From Bacillus pumilus (GTDB taxonomy: Bacteria > Bacillota > Bacilli > Bacillales > Bacillaceae): 64,000 nt of DNA. Below, one piece after another: positions 1-8,259 of this stretch; position 1 is the stretch's first letter, and every line of letters begins with the position of its first letter. The notes beneath the pieces are model-generated. The model searched no databases. It was not told the origin of the DNA and saw only the letters and a list, made by a program, of their open reading frames with translations. Location of the stretch: NCBI RefSeq assembly GCF_003431975.1, contig NZ_CP027116.1:3472001-3536000 (forward strand), given 5' to 3'. The position numbers and the translations under genes are program-made.

Positions 1-230
1 AATTTGCGATTAAAGGTTGCCAAACAGTCTTTAAGACAACCAATATGACGAGGCTGCTATGGCTGCTTTTTTTAATTACTTCTGCTCTCTCCCTATTTCC
101 AAAAAATATCAATGAAGTCTTTTACTACTCTACTTTACTCGGCTATGCCTTGTTCGTCATTTTAGCCATTCCGTTTATTACAGCGATCCTGATGATGATA
201 CGTAAAAAATGGGGAGGTCGTTCTGCATGA
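1..230 (+). CDS. GerAB-family spore germination permease, C-terminal end (partial)
   Basis: The reading frame is open from the left edge (codons in phase from base 3) and stops at 230, so only about 75 C-terminal residues are present. They form two hydrophobic segments followed by a basic tail (IRKKWGG), which matches the end of the APC-type B subunit of GerA-class germinant receptors. The stop overlaps the start of the next gene (ATGA), which encodes the matching C-subunit lipoprotein. By position before ywtG this corresponds to gerBB of B. subtilis, but the fragment is too short to name the receptor. Confidence 0.75.
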   Translation, partial: FAIKGCQTVFKTTNMTRLLWLLFLITSALSLFPKNINEVFYYSTLLGYALFVILAIPFITAILMMIRKKWGGRSA

Positions 231-1372
231 GAGGAAAGCGTGTATTGTTCATCTTTTTGTCCTGCTGTCTTTTCCTTCTATCAACAGGGTGTTGGGATTT
301 AAAGAATATTGAAAAATTATCATTTGTTCGAGGCGTTGGCATTGACGAGCAAGAGAATCAAGGGGTGAAGCTTACATATCAAAACCTTGTACCAAAAATG
401 GGGGGAACACAAGAGACTGGTTCTCCTGACTATTTGAATGTCGTCTCGAAGGGGAGAAATGTGCTGGAGGCTGTCAGTAATGTCGCTTTAAAGGACCAGC
501 CGATCTATAGTGATCATCTAAAAATTTTCTTGTTCGGTAAAAATCAGGCAGAGCATCACGATATTCAAGCAACGCTCAATCACTTTATACGAGATGATGA
601 AGTGCGGCGAAGCAGCTATCTCCTCGTGTCACGAGATGATGCGTCAAAAGTGATCAATCAAAAATTGAAATCACAGCAAAAAGTTCCGGTTGAACATATC
701 TTTGAAACATCCAAAAATCGAAACTTTAACGGAAAGATTTTGCTGCCAACCCGCATTGGCCGGGCATCTGATTACTTCCAGATGGGCGTGAGCTTCCTTG
801 TCCAAAGTGTAGATGCAATAGACGGCGAGCTTATCTATGATGGGGCTGGCATCATTCATGGAAAAACCCGAAAGCTGATCGGCTTCATCCCTGCGAAGGA
901 TGTCCAATCTTTAAACTGGGTAATGGATCGGATCTCAGGTGGTGTTGTACCTGCCACCTACAAAGGCTTTCCGATTACGTATGAAGTCAAGAAAGCCAAA
1001 ACCGAGATCGAACCCTATCTCAACAATGGAAAGGTGTCCTTTAAAATTAATATACAAACAAATGGAAAACTATCAGAGGATCAATATCCTCCTGAAAACT
1101 CGTTCGATGAGCAGTACATCAAACGATATGAGCGGATTTTCTCTAAGAAAATTAAAGGGCGCATTCAAAAAGCAGTGAGTCATATGCAAAATGAAGTAGG
1201 TGTTGATCCGATCTTTTTAAGCAGGCAGTTCCGTATCAAATACCCAGACTATTGGGAAAAGCATCGAAACGAGTGGGATGCACTCTTCCAAGAAGCAGAT
1301 ATCGAATATCATGTCAAAGTCAGCATTTTGAACTTTGGAGCAGAAGGTGCAACGAAAAGTTATAAATGGTAA
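227..1372 (+). CDS. gerBC: Ger(x)C-family germinant receptor lipoprotein
   Basis: C subunit of a GerA-type germinant receptor, a lipoprotein on the outer face of the spore inner membrane that works with the A and B subunits. Residues 1-22 are a lipoprotein signal (MRGKR, hydrophobic core, lipobox STGC, Cys22), followed by the family signature CWD and the phrase VRGVGID. The start at 227 is chosen because GGGGAGG lies 9 bases upstream and the ATG overlaps the previous stop as ATGA; a longer frame from 209 would bury that ribosome site. At 381 residues it has normal family length. The name gerBC rests on position next to ywtG, so the receptor identity is inferred. Confidence 0.8.
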   Translation: MRGKRVLFIFLSCCLFLLSTGCWDLKNIEKLSFVRGVGIDEQENQGVKLTYQNLVPKMGGTQETGSPDYLNVVSKGRNVLEAVSNVALKDQPIYSDHLKIFLFGKNQAEHHDIQATLNHFIRDDEVRRSSYLLVSRDDASKVINQKLKSQQKVPVEHIFETSKNRNFNGKILLPTRIGRASDYFQMGVSFLVQSVDAIDGELIYDGAGIIHGKTRKLIGFIPAKDVQSLNWVMDRISGGVVPATYKGFPITYEVKKAKTEIEPYLNNGKVSFKINIQTNGKLSEDQYPPENSFDEQYIKRYERIFSKKIKGRIQKAVSHMQNEVGVDPIFLSRQFRIKYPDYWEKHRNEWDALFQEADIEYHVKVSILNFGAEGATKSYKW

Positions 1373-1375
1373 AGC

Positions 1376-1412
1376 AAAAAGGCGGTTATCCCGAAGGAGA
1401 GTCGCCTTTTTT
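1376..1412. terminator. Bidirectional terminator gerBC / glycosyltransferase gene
   Basis: A hairpin with arms AAAAAGGCG and CGCCTTTTT lies right after the gerBC stop. It has T-runs in both directions. The stop codon of the convergent gene (1386-1388) lies inside its loop. Confidence 0.8.
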
Positions 1413-2783
1413 ACGTACAACGATTAAAAGCTGGTAAAGGTTCACTTGATCAGACAACGCTTTTGTTTGAAAGCCAAGTGCCGCCCCTGCTCTCGCCACT
1501 TCGTCAAAAAACAGTTGGACGTTTTGATCAATCTGTACATTGATGCGCTGCTCGATCACTCGTTCAAATAAATGGTCCGGGAAAAGCGAACGCATGGTGT
1601 TTGGTGTAAAGAACCTCAGATGACTTCGGTCTAAAATCCCGACATCTTGATACGTAAAATCCCCTGTCATTAACGGGAGAAGTGCCTCTGCATGCATCAT
1701 ATTAGGCAGGCAGCAAATAATCACACCGCCCGGCTTTAAAGATGCATGCGCTTGTTCAATGATGTGCCAAGGATCTACCACATGCTCTAATACATCAGAA
1801 AAAATAATGGCATCAAAAAAAGCCTCTTTGTCTAACCACGGGTAATCCTCTGCTTTTGCCTCGATGACTTCTTCATAATATGCCTTTGCGATTGCTGCTT
1901 TTAATGAATCTGTCTCTACGCCGTACATGTTAATAGATTGCCGATTCATCAGTTCAAGCCCTGTTGCCCCTGCGCCGCAGCACACATCCAGCACACATCC
2001 AGCGTCCTTTGGAAGCAGTGCTGCAAAATAAGGGTGAGGAGTCACAAGATTGAGGTCAATCCCCCATTTATCTAAAAATCGAAGCCTGTTCTCTGCAAAG
2101 AGTGTAGAAATATTCGTTTCTTCATTCGCACGGAACGTTGCATGACCGTGATGATGCACAAATGAATCATGGACGATTTGCAGTTGATATCCCTTTAGCA
2201 ATGAACGCAAACAAAGATCATCATCCTCAAATGATCCATACATGAACCGCTCATCAAATAGCCCCACATCCTCGATGAGCTCTCGTTTTACCAACAGGCA
2301 AAAACCTACAAGCCGATGTACATATGTTCTCTGACCTTTTCTAGCAGCCGTATATTTCTTCGCAAAAGCTGGGAGCTCCTTCACATCTGTATACGATGGC
2401 TCGACCATTTGAGGCCCACTCACATAATTGGATACCGGTCCTACCATCCCAATACGTTCTGATGAAAATAACGCCTCTTTTAATGGAGAAAGCCAATTTT
2501 CCGTCACGATCGTGTCGTTATTTAAAAAGAGAATGCTGTCTCCTGAAGCTTTTTTTGCTCCTTGATTGCAGCCCTTTGCAAAGCCTTGATTTACTGCATT
2601 TTCTATGAAAATCACATCTTTCAGCTCTCTCACATATTCCTTCGTACCGTCAGTTGACGCGTTATCAACGATAATGAGTTCATATTGGTCACTTCGGGTA
2701 TGCTGCTTGATGCTGTCGATACATTTTTTCGTTAAATGCAATTCATTGTATGTCAGCATGACAATACTCGTTTTTCCTTTCAT
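1386..2783 (-). CDS. Two-domain protein: family 2 glycosyltransferase fused to SAM methyltransferase
   Basis: About 465 residues. The N-terminal half is a GT-A (GT2) glycosyltransferase: it opens with TSIVMLTYNE, has VDNASTDGT for nucleotide binding and an LNNDT acidic motif for the metal-sugar nucleotide. The C-terminal half is a class I methyltransferase with the SAM-binding loop VLDVCCGAGATG and the later phrase DVLEHVVDP. The start at 2783 follows AAAGGTGG by 7 bases; the frame continues 47 codons upstream without a better site. It probably glycosylates and methylates a surface or spore-coat polymer, but no substrate can be read from the sequence. Its left end is in a terminator shared with gerBC and its right neighbour is ywtG. 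Confidence 0.75.
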   Translation of the reverse strand: MKGKTSIVMLTYNELHLTKKCIDSIKQHTRSDQYELIIVDNASTDGTKEYVRELKDVIFIENAVNQGFAKGCNQGAKKASGDSILFLNNDTIVTENWLSPLKEALFSSERIGMVGPVSNYVSGPQMVEPSYTDVKELPAFAKKYTAARKGQRTYVHRLVGFCLLVKRELIEDVGLFDERFMYGSFEDDDLCLRSLLKGYQLQIVHDSFVHHHGHATFRANEETNISTLFAENRLRFLDKWGIDLNLVTPHPYFAALLPKDAGCVLDVCCGAGATGLELMNRQSINMYGVETDSLKAAIAKAYYEEVIEAKAEDYPWLDKEAFFDAIIFSDVLEHVVDPWHIIEQAHASLKPGGVIICCLPNMMHAEALLPLMTGDFTYQDVGILDRSHLRFFTPNTMRSLFPDHLFERVIEQRINVQIDQNVQLFFDEVARAGAALGFQTKALSDQVNLYQLLIVVRKKGDSPSG

Positions 2784-2883
2784 CTCATTTCCACCTTTCG
2801 CCCGCCTGTTCCATATGTATGTCATATGCAGCACGTTCAGAAGATGAGAGATTGTCCTTTCTTGATTAAACGTTTGTTTAACA

Positions 2884-2914
2884 AAGCAAAACCAGCTGCA
2901 TGCTGGCAGCTGGT
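2884..2914 (-). terminator. Terminator of ywtG
   Basis: ACCAGCTGC and GCAGCTGGT form a 9-bp stem just beyond the ywtG stop. On the minus strand it is followed by a T-rich tract. Confidence 0.65.
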
Positions 2915-2920
2915 CATTGT

Positions 2921-4285
2921 TCACACCGTTTTTCCTTCGTCACTTGCGACGGCACGATTTCTCTTTTTTAAATCTTCTTCAATTTCTTCAAGACTCTTCC
3001 CTTTCGTTTCCGTCACCAAATATTTCACAAACAAGAAGGCGCCTATGCCGATGACCGCATAAATGAGGAAAAGATGACTGATGCCTATCGCGCTTAATAA
3101 AGCTGGGAATGTCAGCGAGATAATTAAATTCCCTGTATGGAGGAGGAAGGTAGAGACGCCTGTACCGATTCCCCGCACATGTACTGGGAACAGCTCAGGA
3201 AGCATGACCCAAACGACTGGACCCCAGCTGACAGCAAAAATGACGATGAAGAGCCCTAAACAAATAATGGTTGTCCACCCTGCAGCTGTTGATCCCTCAA
3301 AAAATCGATTGACCACGGAGAGGACAATTAAACTGAGGACCATTCCCGCGTTCCCAAATAGGAGTAGTGCTTTACGGCCTACACGGTCAATAATTTTGAT
3401 TGCCACAAACGTCATAACGACATTCACAGCGCCAATGCCGACGGTTCCTAAAATGGCGGCTGAGTTACCAAAGCCAACGCTTGTAAACGTTTTTGGCGCA
3501 TAGTAAATAATCGTATTGGTTCCGATAAACTGCTGTAAAAAGGCAAGACCGACACCAGCGATTAATGCTGGTCGCACCCACGGCTCAAATAATTCCTTAA
3601 AACCGCCTTTTTCTTCATTTTCTGCCTTTTGAATATCAGAAATTTCTTCTTCGACCTCTTGCTTACTCTTTCTAAGCTTAGACAATATCTCCTTCGCACG
3701 GTCTGCCTGTCCATGAACAAACAGCCAGCGCGGACTTTCTGGCATAAATAAAATCCCACATAATAAAAGCACGGAAGGAACAACTGCAATTCCAAGCATC
3801 AGGCGCCATGCCTCTGCATCAGCTAAAGCATAGTTCACAATATAGGCGAGAAGAATACCAAATGTGATCATGAGTTGGTTTAAAGAAGATAGTGCACCTC
3901 GTGATTCCTTTGGAGCAAGTTCAGATAAGTATAATGGAACAATCGTTGTCGAGCAGCCGACAGCAAGCCCTAGTACAATTCGGAATAAGACCATTACTTC
4001 TGTATTTGGAGCAAGGGCTGTACCAAATCCGCCGATAATAAACAAAATCGCTGCGGCAATAATGGCTTTTTTCCGCCCGAATTGGTCTGTCAGTTTTCCA
4101 GAAAGAGAGGAACCGAGCATCGCCCCAATTAAAATCGAGCTGACGACAAGTCCCTCTGTAAACGCATTTAACCCTAAATCCTCTTTCATAAATAAGATAG
4201 CGCCAGAAATAACACCTGTATCATATCCATATAAAGCGCCGCCAAGGGCGCCGAAGAAATAAAGCCATCCATTCCGATTTTTCAT
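2921..4285 (-). CDS. ywtG: MFS sugar porter YwtG
   Basis: A 12-helix major facilitator of the sugar porter family, expected to take up a monosaccharide with a cation. Visible family motifs are GYDTGVISGA in helix 1, GRKKAI between helices 2 and 3, PESPRWL after helix 6, QQFIGTNTIIYYAP in helix 7 and VTETKGKSLEEIE at the C-terminus. Two in-frame ATGs lie 6 bases apart; the second (4285) is preferred because AGAGGGG is then 8 bases upstream rather than 2. Length of 454 residues is normal. It is divergent from tagT, as ywtG is from ywtF in B. subtilis. The true substrate is unknown. Confidence 0.85.
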   Translation of the reverse strand: MKNRNGWLYFFGALGGALYGYDTGVISGAILFMKEDLGLNAFTEGLVVSSILIGAMLGSSLSGKLTDQFGRKKAIIAAAILFIIGGFGTALAPNTEVMVLFRIVLGLAVGCSTTIVPLYLSELAPKESRGALSSLNQLMITFGILLAYIVNYALADAEAWRLMLGIAVVPSVLLLCGILFMPESPRWLFVHGQADRAKEILSKLRKSKQEVEEEISDIQKAENEEKGGFKELFEPWVRPALIAGVGLAFLQQFIGTNTIIYYAPKTFTSVGFGNSAAILGTVGIGAVNVVMTFVAIKIIDRVGRKALLLFGNAGMVLSLIVLSVVNRFFEGSTAAGWTTIICLGLFIVIFAVSWGPVVWVMLPELFPVHVRGIGTGVSTFLLHTGNLIISLTFPALLSAIGISHLFLIYAVIGIGAFLFVKYLVTETKGKSLEEIEEDLKKRNRAVASDEGKTV

Positions 4286-4409
4286 GTTCATAACCCCTCT
4301 TTTGTTCTGTATGTACTGGATGTTTCTCTATGAAAAACCATTTTCCTCACTTCCTGTCTTTTCAAACATTTCGATGTTTTATGACAAATATATTTCATTT
4401 TCATATCAT

Positions 4410-4436
4410 TGAAACTTTTTATGATAAGGAAACGTC
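4410..4436 (+). promoter_or_regulatory. ECF-sigma (SigX/SigM-type) promoter for ywtF
   Basis: TGAAAC is followed after 17 bases by CGTC, the classical B. subtilis extracytoplasmic-function promoter pattern. It lies about 120 bases upstream of a wall-polymer gene, the kind of gene these sigma factors control. Confidence 0.6.
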
Positions 4437-4556
4437 AATTAAGCGTTAGTGAAAAAAATGTCGCACTATATCCCGTTTTAAGGTATATTTGTTTTAGTTT
4501 GTAAACAACAAGAAGGTCATCTTTACTATAAAAATCATAGCGAGGGTTTAAAATAT

Positions 4557-5522
4557 ATGGATCAATCACGAAGTAAACGCAAAGGAAAAAAGCGTTTAAA
4601 GCCATGGGTGAAAGTCACTCTGTTTATATTCGGTATTCTTTTACTGACAACCGCTTCTGTCACAGGCTACGCCTACTATAAAGTGACAAGCGCTGCCAAA
4701 AAGGCACAAGTATCTTTAGATCGCGGCGCACAATCTGTCAAACGGATTGAAGCATTCGATCCTGGGAAAGACAGCTTCTCTGTCTTGCTGCTTGGAATTG
4801 ACAGCAGACCGGGCGAAACAGTCAAACAAGCAAGAAGCGATGCGATGGTCTTAGCAACCGTCAATCGTACAAATAAAACCGTGAAATTATTAAGCATTCC
4901 AAGGGACTCATACGTCAATATTCCAGGTCATGGCTATGACAAAATTACACATGCACACGCTTTTGGCGGTGCAGATTTAACCTTGAGCACAGTCGAAGAT
5001 TTACTAGATATTCCGGTTGATTTTGTTATCCAAAGTAATTTTAAAGCGTTTAAAGAGATCGTCAATGAACTAAATGGTGTATCGATTAACATCAAGGATG
5101 AATATTTAGTCAAACAAATTCTAAAAGATACAAAAGGCAAGGTACAGCTGCAAACAGGAACTCATACGCTAGATGGTGATCAAGCTCTCGCCTATGTGAG
5201 AACAAGAAAAGCAGATAGTGATTTAATGCGCGGACAGCGTCAAATGGAAGTATTAAAAGCCATTTTCGATAAATCAAAATCGTTAACGTCTATTCCATCA
5301 TATGACAATATCATTGATACACTCGGTGATAATGTCTCCACCAACCTTTCAATGAAAGAGCTAGTCGGGCTTTTCCCGCTTCTGACGTCACTGAAATCGG
5401 TTGATACCATTCAGCTAAAAGGCTCTGATTACCAGCCAAACGGTGTTTATTATTACCAATTAGATCAACCCCAACTAAACGAAGTAAAGACTGAATTGAA
5501 AAAGCAGCTTGAATTATCATAA
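4557..5522 (+). CDS. tagT: LCP-family wall teichoic acid transferase YwtF/TagT
   Basis: LytR-CpsA-Psr enzyme that attaches wall teichoic acid from its undecaprenyl-pyrophosphate carrier to peptidoglycan, outside the membrane. The protein has a basic N-terminus, one membrane helix at about residues 20-43, then the LCP domain with FSVLLLGIDSRPGE, ARSDAMVLATV and the arginine-rich catalytic phrase LLSIPRDSYVNIPG, and later YVRTRKADSD with further conserved arginines. Length of 321 residues matches YwtF. The start is an ATG preceded by GCGAGGG. An ECF-type promoter lies upstream and a strong hairpin follows the stop. The gene stands alone, divergent from ywtG. Confidence 0.9.
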   Translation: MDQSRSKRKGKKRLKPWVKVTLFIFGILLLTTASVTGYAYYKVTSAAKKAQVSLDRGAQSVKRIEAFDPGKDSFSVLLLGIDSRPGETVKQARSDAMVLATVNRTNKTVKLLSIPRDSYVNIPGHGYDKITHAHAFGGADLTLSTVEDLLDIPVDFVIQSNFKAFKEIVNELNGVSINIKDEYLVKQILKDTKGKVQLQTGTHTLDGDQALAYVRTRKADSDLMRGQRQMEVLKAIFDKSKSLTSIPSYDNIIDTLGDNVSTNLSMKELVGLFPLLTSLKSVDTIQLKGSDYQPNGVYYYQLDQPQLNEVKTELKKQLELS

Positions 5523-5526
5523 ACAA

Positions 5527-5558
5527 AAAGGGCTAAAATGATTTTATTTTAGCCCTTT
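5527..5558 (+). terminator. Terminator of tagT
   Basis: A perfect 13-bp stem (AAAGGGCTAAAAT / ATTTTAGCCCTTT, 6-base loop) starts 5 bases after the stop. The right arm merges into the dispersed repeat that follows. Confidence 0.75.
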
Positions 5559-5660
5559 GTCTTCTTTTCAGCGTGATAGAAAACCTTTGAAATCTAGGAA
5601 GGACGAACACCGGCGCGCAGGACTGACAAAGAATGCGAGGGTTTGTCTACACGCTGAAAG
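5553..5660. repeat. Dispersed intergenic repeat, copy 1 (full length)
   Basis: This block begins with 25 bases identical to 21341-21365. It then shares GACGA-CA, CTGACAA-GAATGC and GGGTTT with that second copy. It is bounded by near-perfect inverted arms, CTTTTCAGCGTG at 5564-5575 and CACGCTGAAAG at 5650-5660, so the whole unit can fold on itself. It has no reading frame of note. Confidence 0.7.
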
Positions 5661-5681
5661 CGTCTTTTAAAGGCGCTTTTT
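5657..5681 (+). terminator. Small hairpin with T-run at the end of the repeat
   Basis: AAAGCG and CGCTTT flank an 11-base loop and are followed by TTTC. It uses the right arm of the repeat and may add termination strength between tagT and ywtE. Confidence 0.45.
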
Positions 5682-5819
5682 CTTATTTCCTTGATCATTC
5701 GGTCATTTTTGTTTAGCCTTGATAGAGAGGAAACAACCATCCTATTCTTTCATGAGAATGAAGGAAATCGTACATACTTTGAAGAGGCTACTGCATGAAT
5801 GAAGGAGGATTTGACAGCG

Positions 5820-6701
5820 ATGAAAAAAATGATTGCGATTGATTTAGACGGTACGCTTTTAAATACAAAAAGTGAAATATCTGCTCAAAATCGGGAAGCA
5901 TTAATTCGCGCGAAGGAAGCAGGATATATTGTCACCATCTGTACAGGACGGGCGACTTTCGATGTAAAAGAGCTGCTGGGCGATTTAGACATTCCGATTA
6001 TTGCGGCAAACGGTGGAACCGTTCATACTGAAGGATACGAGCTTTTCAGCAGAATCACACTTGATCAAGAAGCAGGAAAACGAGCGGCTAAGGCATTAGT
6101 GGAACGAAACATTTACTTTGAGGTCTATACGGACGATGCACTCCTCTCTCCTTTCGATGGAAAAGAGAAGCTGAAAGCAGAATTTGATGTGATCAAAAGT
6201 GCGAACCCAAATGAAGATGTAGCTGATTTATGGAAAGGGGCAATGACTCAATTCAAACAATTTGGCATCAAACCAGTGGATGATATTCGGCAGATCTTTG
6301 AGTCGAATGAAGCGACCTATAAGTTACTCTGCTTCTCGTTTGATATGAACAAATTGCAGGAAGCCCGAGATCTTCTTGCAGAAATGCCCGAGCTTTCGTT
6401 AACCTCTTCTGGTAAGCATATCATTGAGGTGCTGCCAAAAGAATCCGGGAAAGGACATGCCCTTAAAAAGCTTGCAGCTCATTATGGCGTAGACCGCTCA
6501 CATATTTATGCGATTGGTGACAGTCCAAACGATCTATCCATGTTTGAGGAAGCAGACCACCGCATTGCTATGGGCAATGCTGTAGATGTCATTAAAGAAA
6601 AGAGCACTTACATCACAAAAGGCAATCATGAAGACGGTGTTGCTTACTTTATTGATCTGCTTTTACAAAATCAATTCCATGAAAAAAAGACGCTTGTTTG
6701 A
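5820..6701 (+). CDS. ywtE: Cof-type HAD phosphatase YwtE
   Basis: HAD-superfamily phosphatase of the Cof/IIB subfamily. In B. subtilis YwtE is one of several enzymes that remove phosphate from the riboflavin intermediate 5-amino-6-ribitylamino-uracil phosphate. Motif I is DLDGTLLN near residue 8, motif II sits in the TICTGR region, and motif IV is GDSPNDLSMFEEA near residue 240; a cap domain lies between. The start at 5820 is chosen over an ATG seven codons upstream because GAAGGAGG (5801-5808) is then 11 bases away and the protein begins MKKMIAIDLDG as in the family. A terminator follows at 6726. A related gene, ywpJ, lies at 34576. Confidence 0.85.
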   Translation: MKKMIAIDLDGTLLNTKSEISAQNREALIRAKEAGYIVTICTGRATFDVKELLGDLDIPIIAANGGTVHTEGYELFSRITLDQEAGKRAAKALVERNIYFEVYTDDALLSPFDGKEKLKAEFDVIKSANPNEDVADLWKGAMTQFKQFGIKPVDDIRQIFESNEATYKLLCFSFDMNKLQEARDLLAEMPELSLTSSGKHIIEVLPKESGKGHALKKLAAHYGVDRSHIYAIGDSPNDLSMFEEADHRIAMGNAVDVIKEKSTYITKGNHEDGVAYFIDLLLQNQFHEKKTLV

Positions 6702-6725
6702 TTAGCGCCTAGAGAGAAGTCTAGA

Positions 6726-6755
6726 AGTCCGATACGAGCGTTGATCGGGCTTTTT
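6726..6755. terminator. Terminator between ywtE and pgdS
   Basis: The stem AGTCCGAT / ATCGGGCT with one G-T pair is followed by TTTTTC. It serves ywtE and lies 3 bases beyond the convergent pgdS stop. Confidence 0.75.
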
Positions 6756-6757
6756 CT

Positions 6758-7981
6758 TTATTTTTTGATTCTAACAGCCGTCTCATACTTATCCTTCCAG
6801 TACGTACTTGTTTTCATATTGGTGATAACGACACCCTTTGATACGGTCACATGAATGACTTGATTTGATCCTGCATAAATCGCCGGCATTAATGACGTGC
6901 CACTAAAGAAAACGAGATCTCCTGGCTTCAGCTCCGAACGTTTCACAGTCGTACCTGCCTTGACTTGACCTGACGCATAGCGAGGCAGTTCAATGCCAAG
7001 TACTTTCCGATACACGTACTGTGTAAACCCTGCTGTGTCAAAGCCCTTTTCTGGATTCGTACCGCCTTTGACATAAGGAACTTCACCAATATACGTAGCG
7101 GCTTTTGAGACAATCGGGTCTTCTTTTGCTAATTTCAGCTCTGTTAATCGTTTCGCACCTGTCCATTTCTCACGCCAATACGACTCGGACAAATAAGAAA
7201 TCGTGACACTCTCCGAACGGCTCGCATGAATAAAGCGGCCGCCCCCAATATACATCCCTACATGAGAAATGCCTGGCTTATATGTGTTGCTAAAAAAGAC
7301 AAAATCCCCTGGACGTATATCCGCTAATGCCACTTTTTCTCCAACCATCCACTGCTGTTCAGCACTTCGAGGTAAATAAATCCCTAGTGATTTTTCAAAT
7401 ACATATTGTAAAAAGCCTGAACAATCAAACCCAACCTTTGGGTCCGCTGCACCAAATACATATGGAATCCCTACATATTTCATTGCATCTTTCACTAGGC
7501 GATCATCAGAAATTTCCTGCTTGCCAGGCAGTCGTTTGACTGCATAAAACCGGTTCGTCCAGTATTTACTTTTGCTGACATCTGTTTTCACCACCCCTTG
7601 ACTAAGCGTGATATGGATGACCTGATCGTCCCCAGCGTACAATGCAACATGTGTGGGGATATCCTTTTTTTCTTCAAGGCTGCGGAAATACACAAGGTCA
7701 CCGGGCTTGGCTTTGTCCCATGATACCTTTGCTCCAATCTGATACTGGTCGATTACCTTCCGCGGCAAATCAAATGCATCTGACGTCTTGTACACATATT
7801 GAATAAAGCCAGATGCATCAAAGCCTGTTTTTGGATCAGTTCCCCCTTTATGATAAGGCGTTCCAATCAGCTTTTCCGCTTTCTCCAAAGGAGACGCTGT
7901 TTGAGCAGATACTTCTGAATGAGACATGAACATCAAACCTACGAGCGCACACCCGCCAATCAACATTCCTTTCCATTTCAA
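6758..7981 (-). CDS. pgdS: Secreted gamma-DL-glutamyl hydrolase PgdS (three NlpC/P60 repeats)
   Basis: Extracellular hydrolase that cuts poly-gamma-glutamate between D- and L-residues. A signal peptide (MKWKGMLIGG to SEVSA, about 26 residues) precedes three NlpC/P60 repeats starting near residues 30, 160 and 290. Only the middle repeat has the catalytic motif DCSGF with its HVGMYIG and FIHAS partners; the first reads DASGF and the third DTAGF, so those look catalytically dead. The start is TTG at 7981, 8 bases after AAAGGAGGG. A SigD-type promoter lies just upstream. It follows the pgs operon on the same strand, as in B. subtilis. Length of 407 residues is close to the known 413. Confidence 0.9.
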   Translation of the reverse strand: MKWKGMLIGGCALVGLMFMSHSEVSAQTASPLEKAEKLIGTPYHKGGTDPKTGFDASGFIQYVYKTSDAFDLPRKVIDQYQIGAKVSWDKAKPGDLVYFRSLEEKKDIPTHVALYAGDDQVIHITLSQGVVKTDVSKSKYWTNRFYAVKRLPGKQEISDDRLVKDAMKYVGIPYVFGAADPKVGFDCSGFLQYVFEKSLGIYLPRSAEQQWMVGEKVALADIRPGDFVFFSNTYKPGISHVGMYIGGGRFIHASRSESVTISYLSESYWREKWTGAKRLTELKLAKEDPIVSKAATYIGEVPYVKGGTNPEKGFDTAGFTQYVYRKVLGIELPRYASGQVKAGTTVKRSELKPGDLVFFSGTSLMPAIYAGSNQVIHVTVSKGVVITNMKTSTYWKDKYETAVRIKK

Positions 7982-8006
7982 GATCTTTTCCCTCCTTTCT
8001 TCTTTA

Positions 8007-8032
8007 GTTTCGGCAAGACACCTTTCATTTTA
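8007..8032 (-). promoter_or_regulatory. SigD-type promoter of pgdS
   Basis: On the minus strand, TAAA is followed after 14 bases by GCCGAAAC, six of eight matches to the SigD -10 element. pgdS is SigD-dependent in B. subtilis, which supports the call. Confidence 0.6.
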
Positions 8033-8047
8033 CACCTTTTTTTCGAC

Positions 8048-8072
8048 AAAAAAGAGCACGCAGTGCGTGCCC
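8048..8072 (-). terminator. Terminator of the pgs operon
   Basis: GCACGCA and TGCGTGC form a tight hairpin, followed on the minus strand by six Ts. It lies 17 bases after the pgsE stop. Confidence 0.8.
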
Positions 8073-8088
8073 TGTAAACTCTTTACCT

Positions 8089-8259
8089 TTATTTACTTTC
8101 TTCCGCTTTTGACTGCTTTTGCTGTTCAATTTTCTGCATCTCAACTGAGATCTTTTGTTTTTCATGATCTGTGAGGCTGTCACTAAATTTGAAAGCAGAC
8201 ATAAAGACAAATACTAAAATTAACGCAACAAACGGCCAGCTTGCTTTTAGGAATTTCAT
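8089..8259 (-). CDS. pgsE: Small membrane protein PgsE of the poly-gamma-glutamate system
   Basis: A 56-residue protein that starts MKFLKASWPF, has one hydrophobic helix (about residues 8-23) and a charged, glutamine-rich tail ending KAEESK. Its ATG overlaps the pgsA stop as ATGA, so it is translated as part of pgsBCAE. GGAGGG lies about 11 bases upstream. Size, topology and position match YwtC/PgsE of B. subtilis, which assists poly-glutamate production. A terminator follows directly. Confidence 0.8.
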   Translation of the reverse strand: MKFLKASWPFVALILVFVFMSAFKFSDSLTDHEKQKISVEMQKIEQQKQSKAEESK

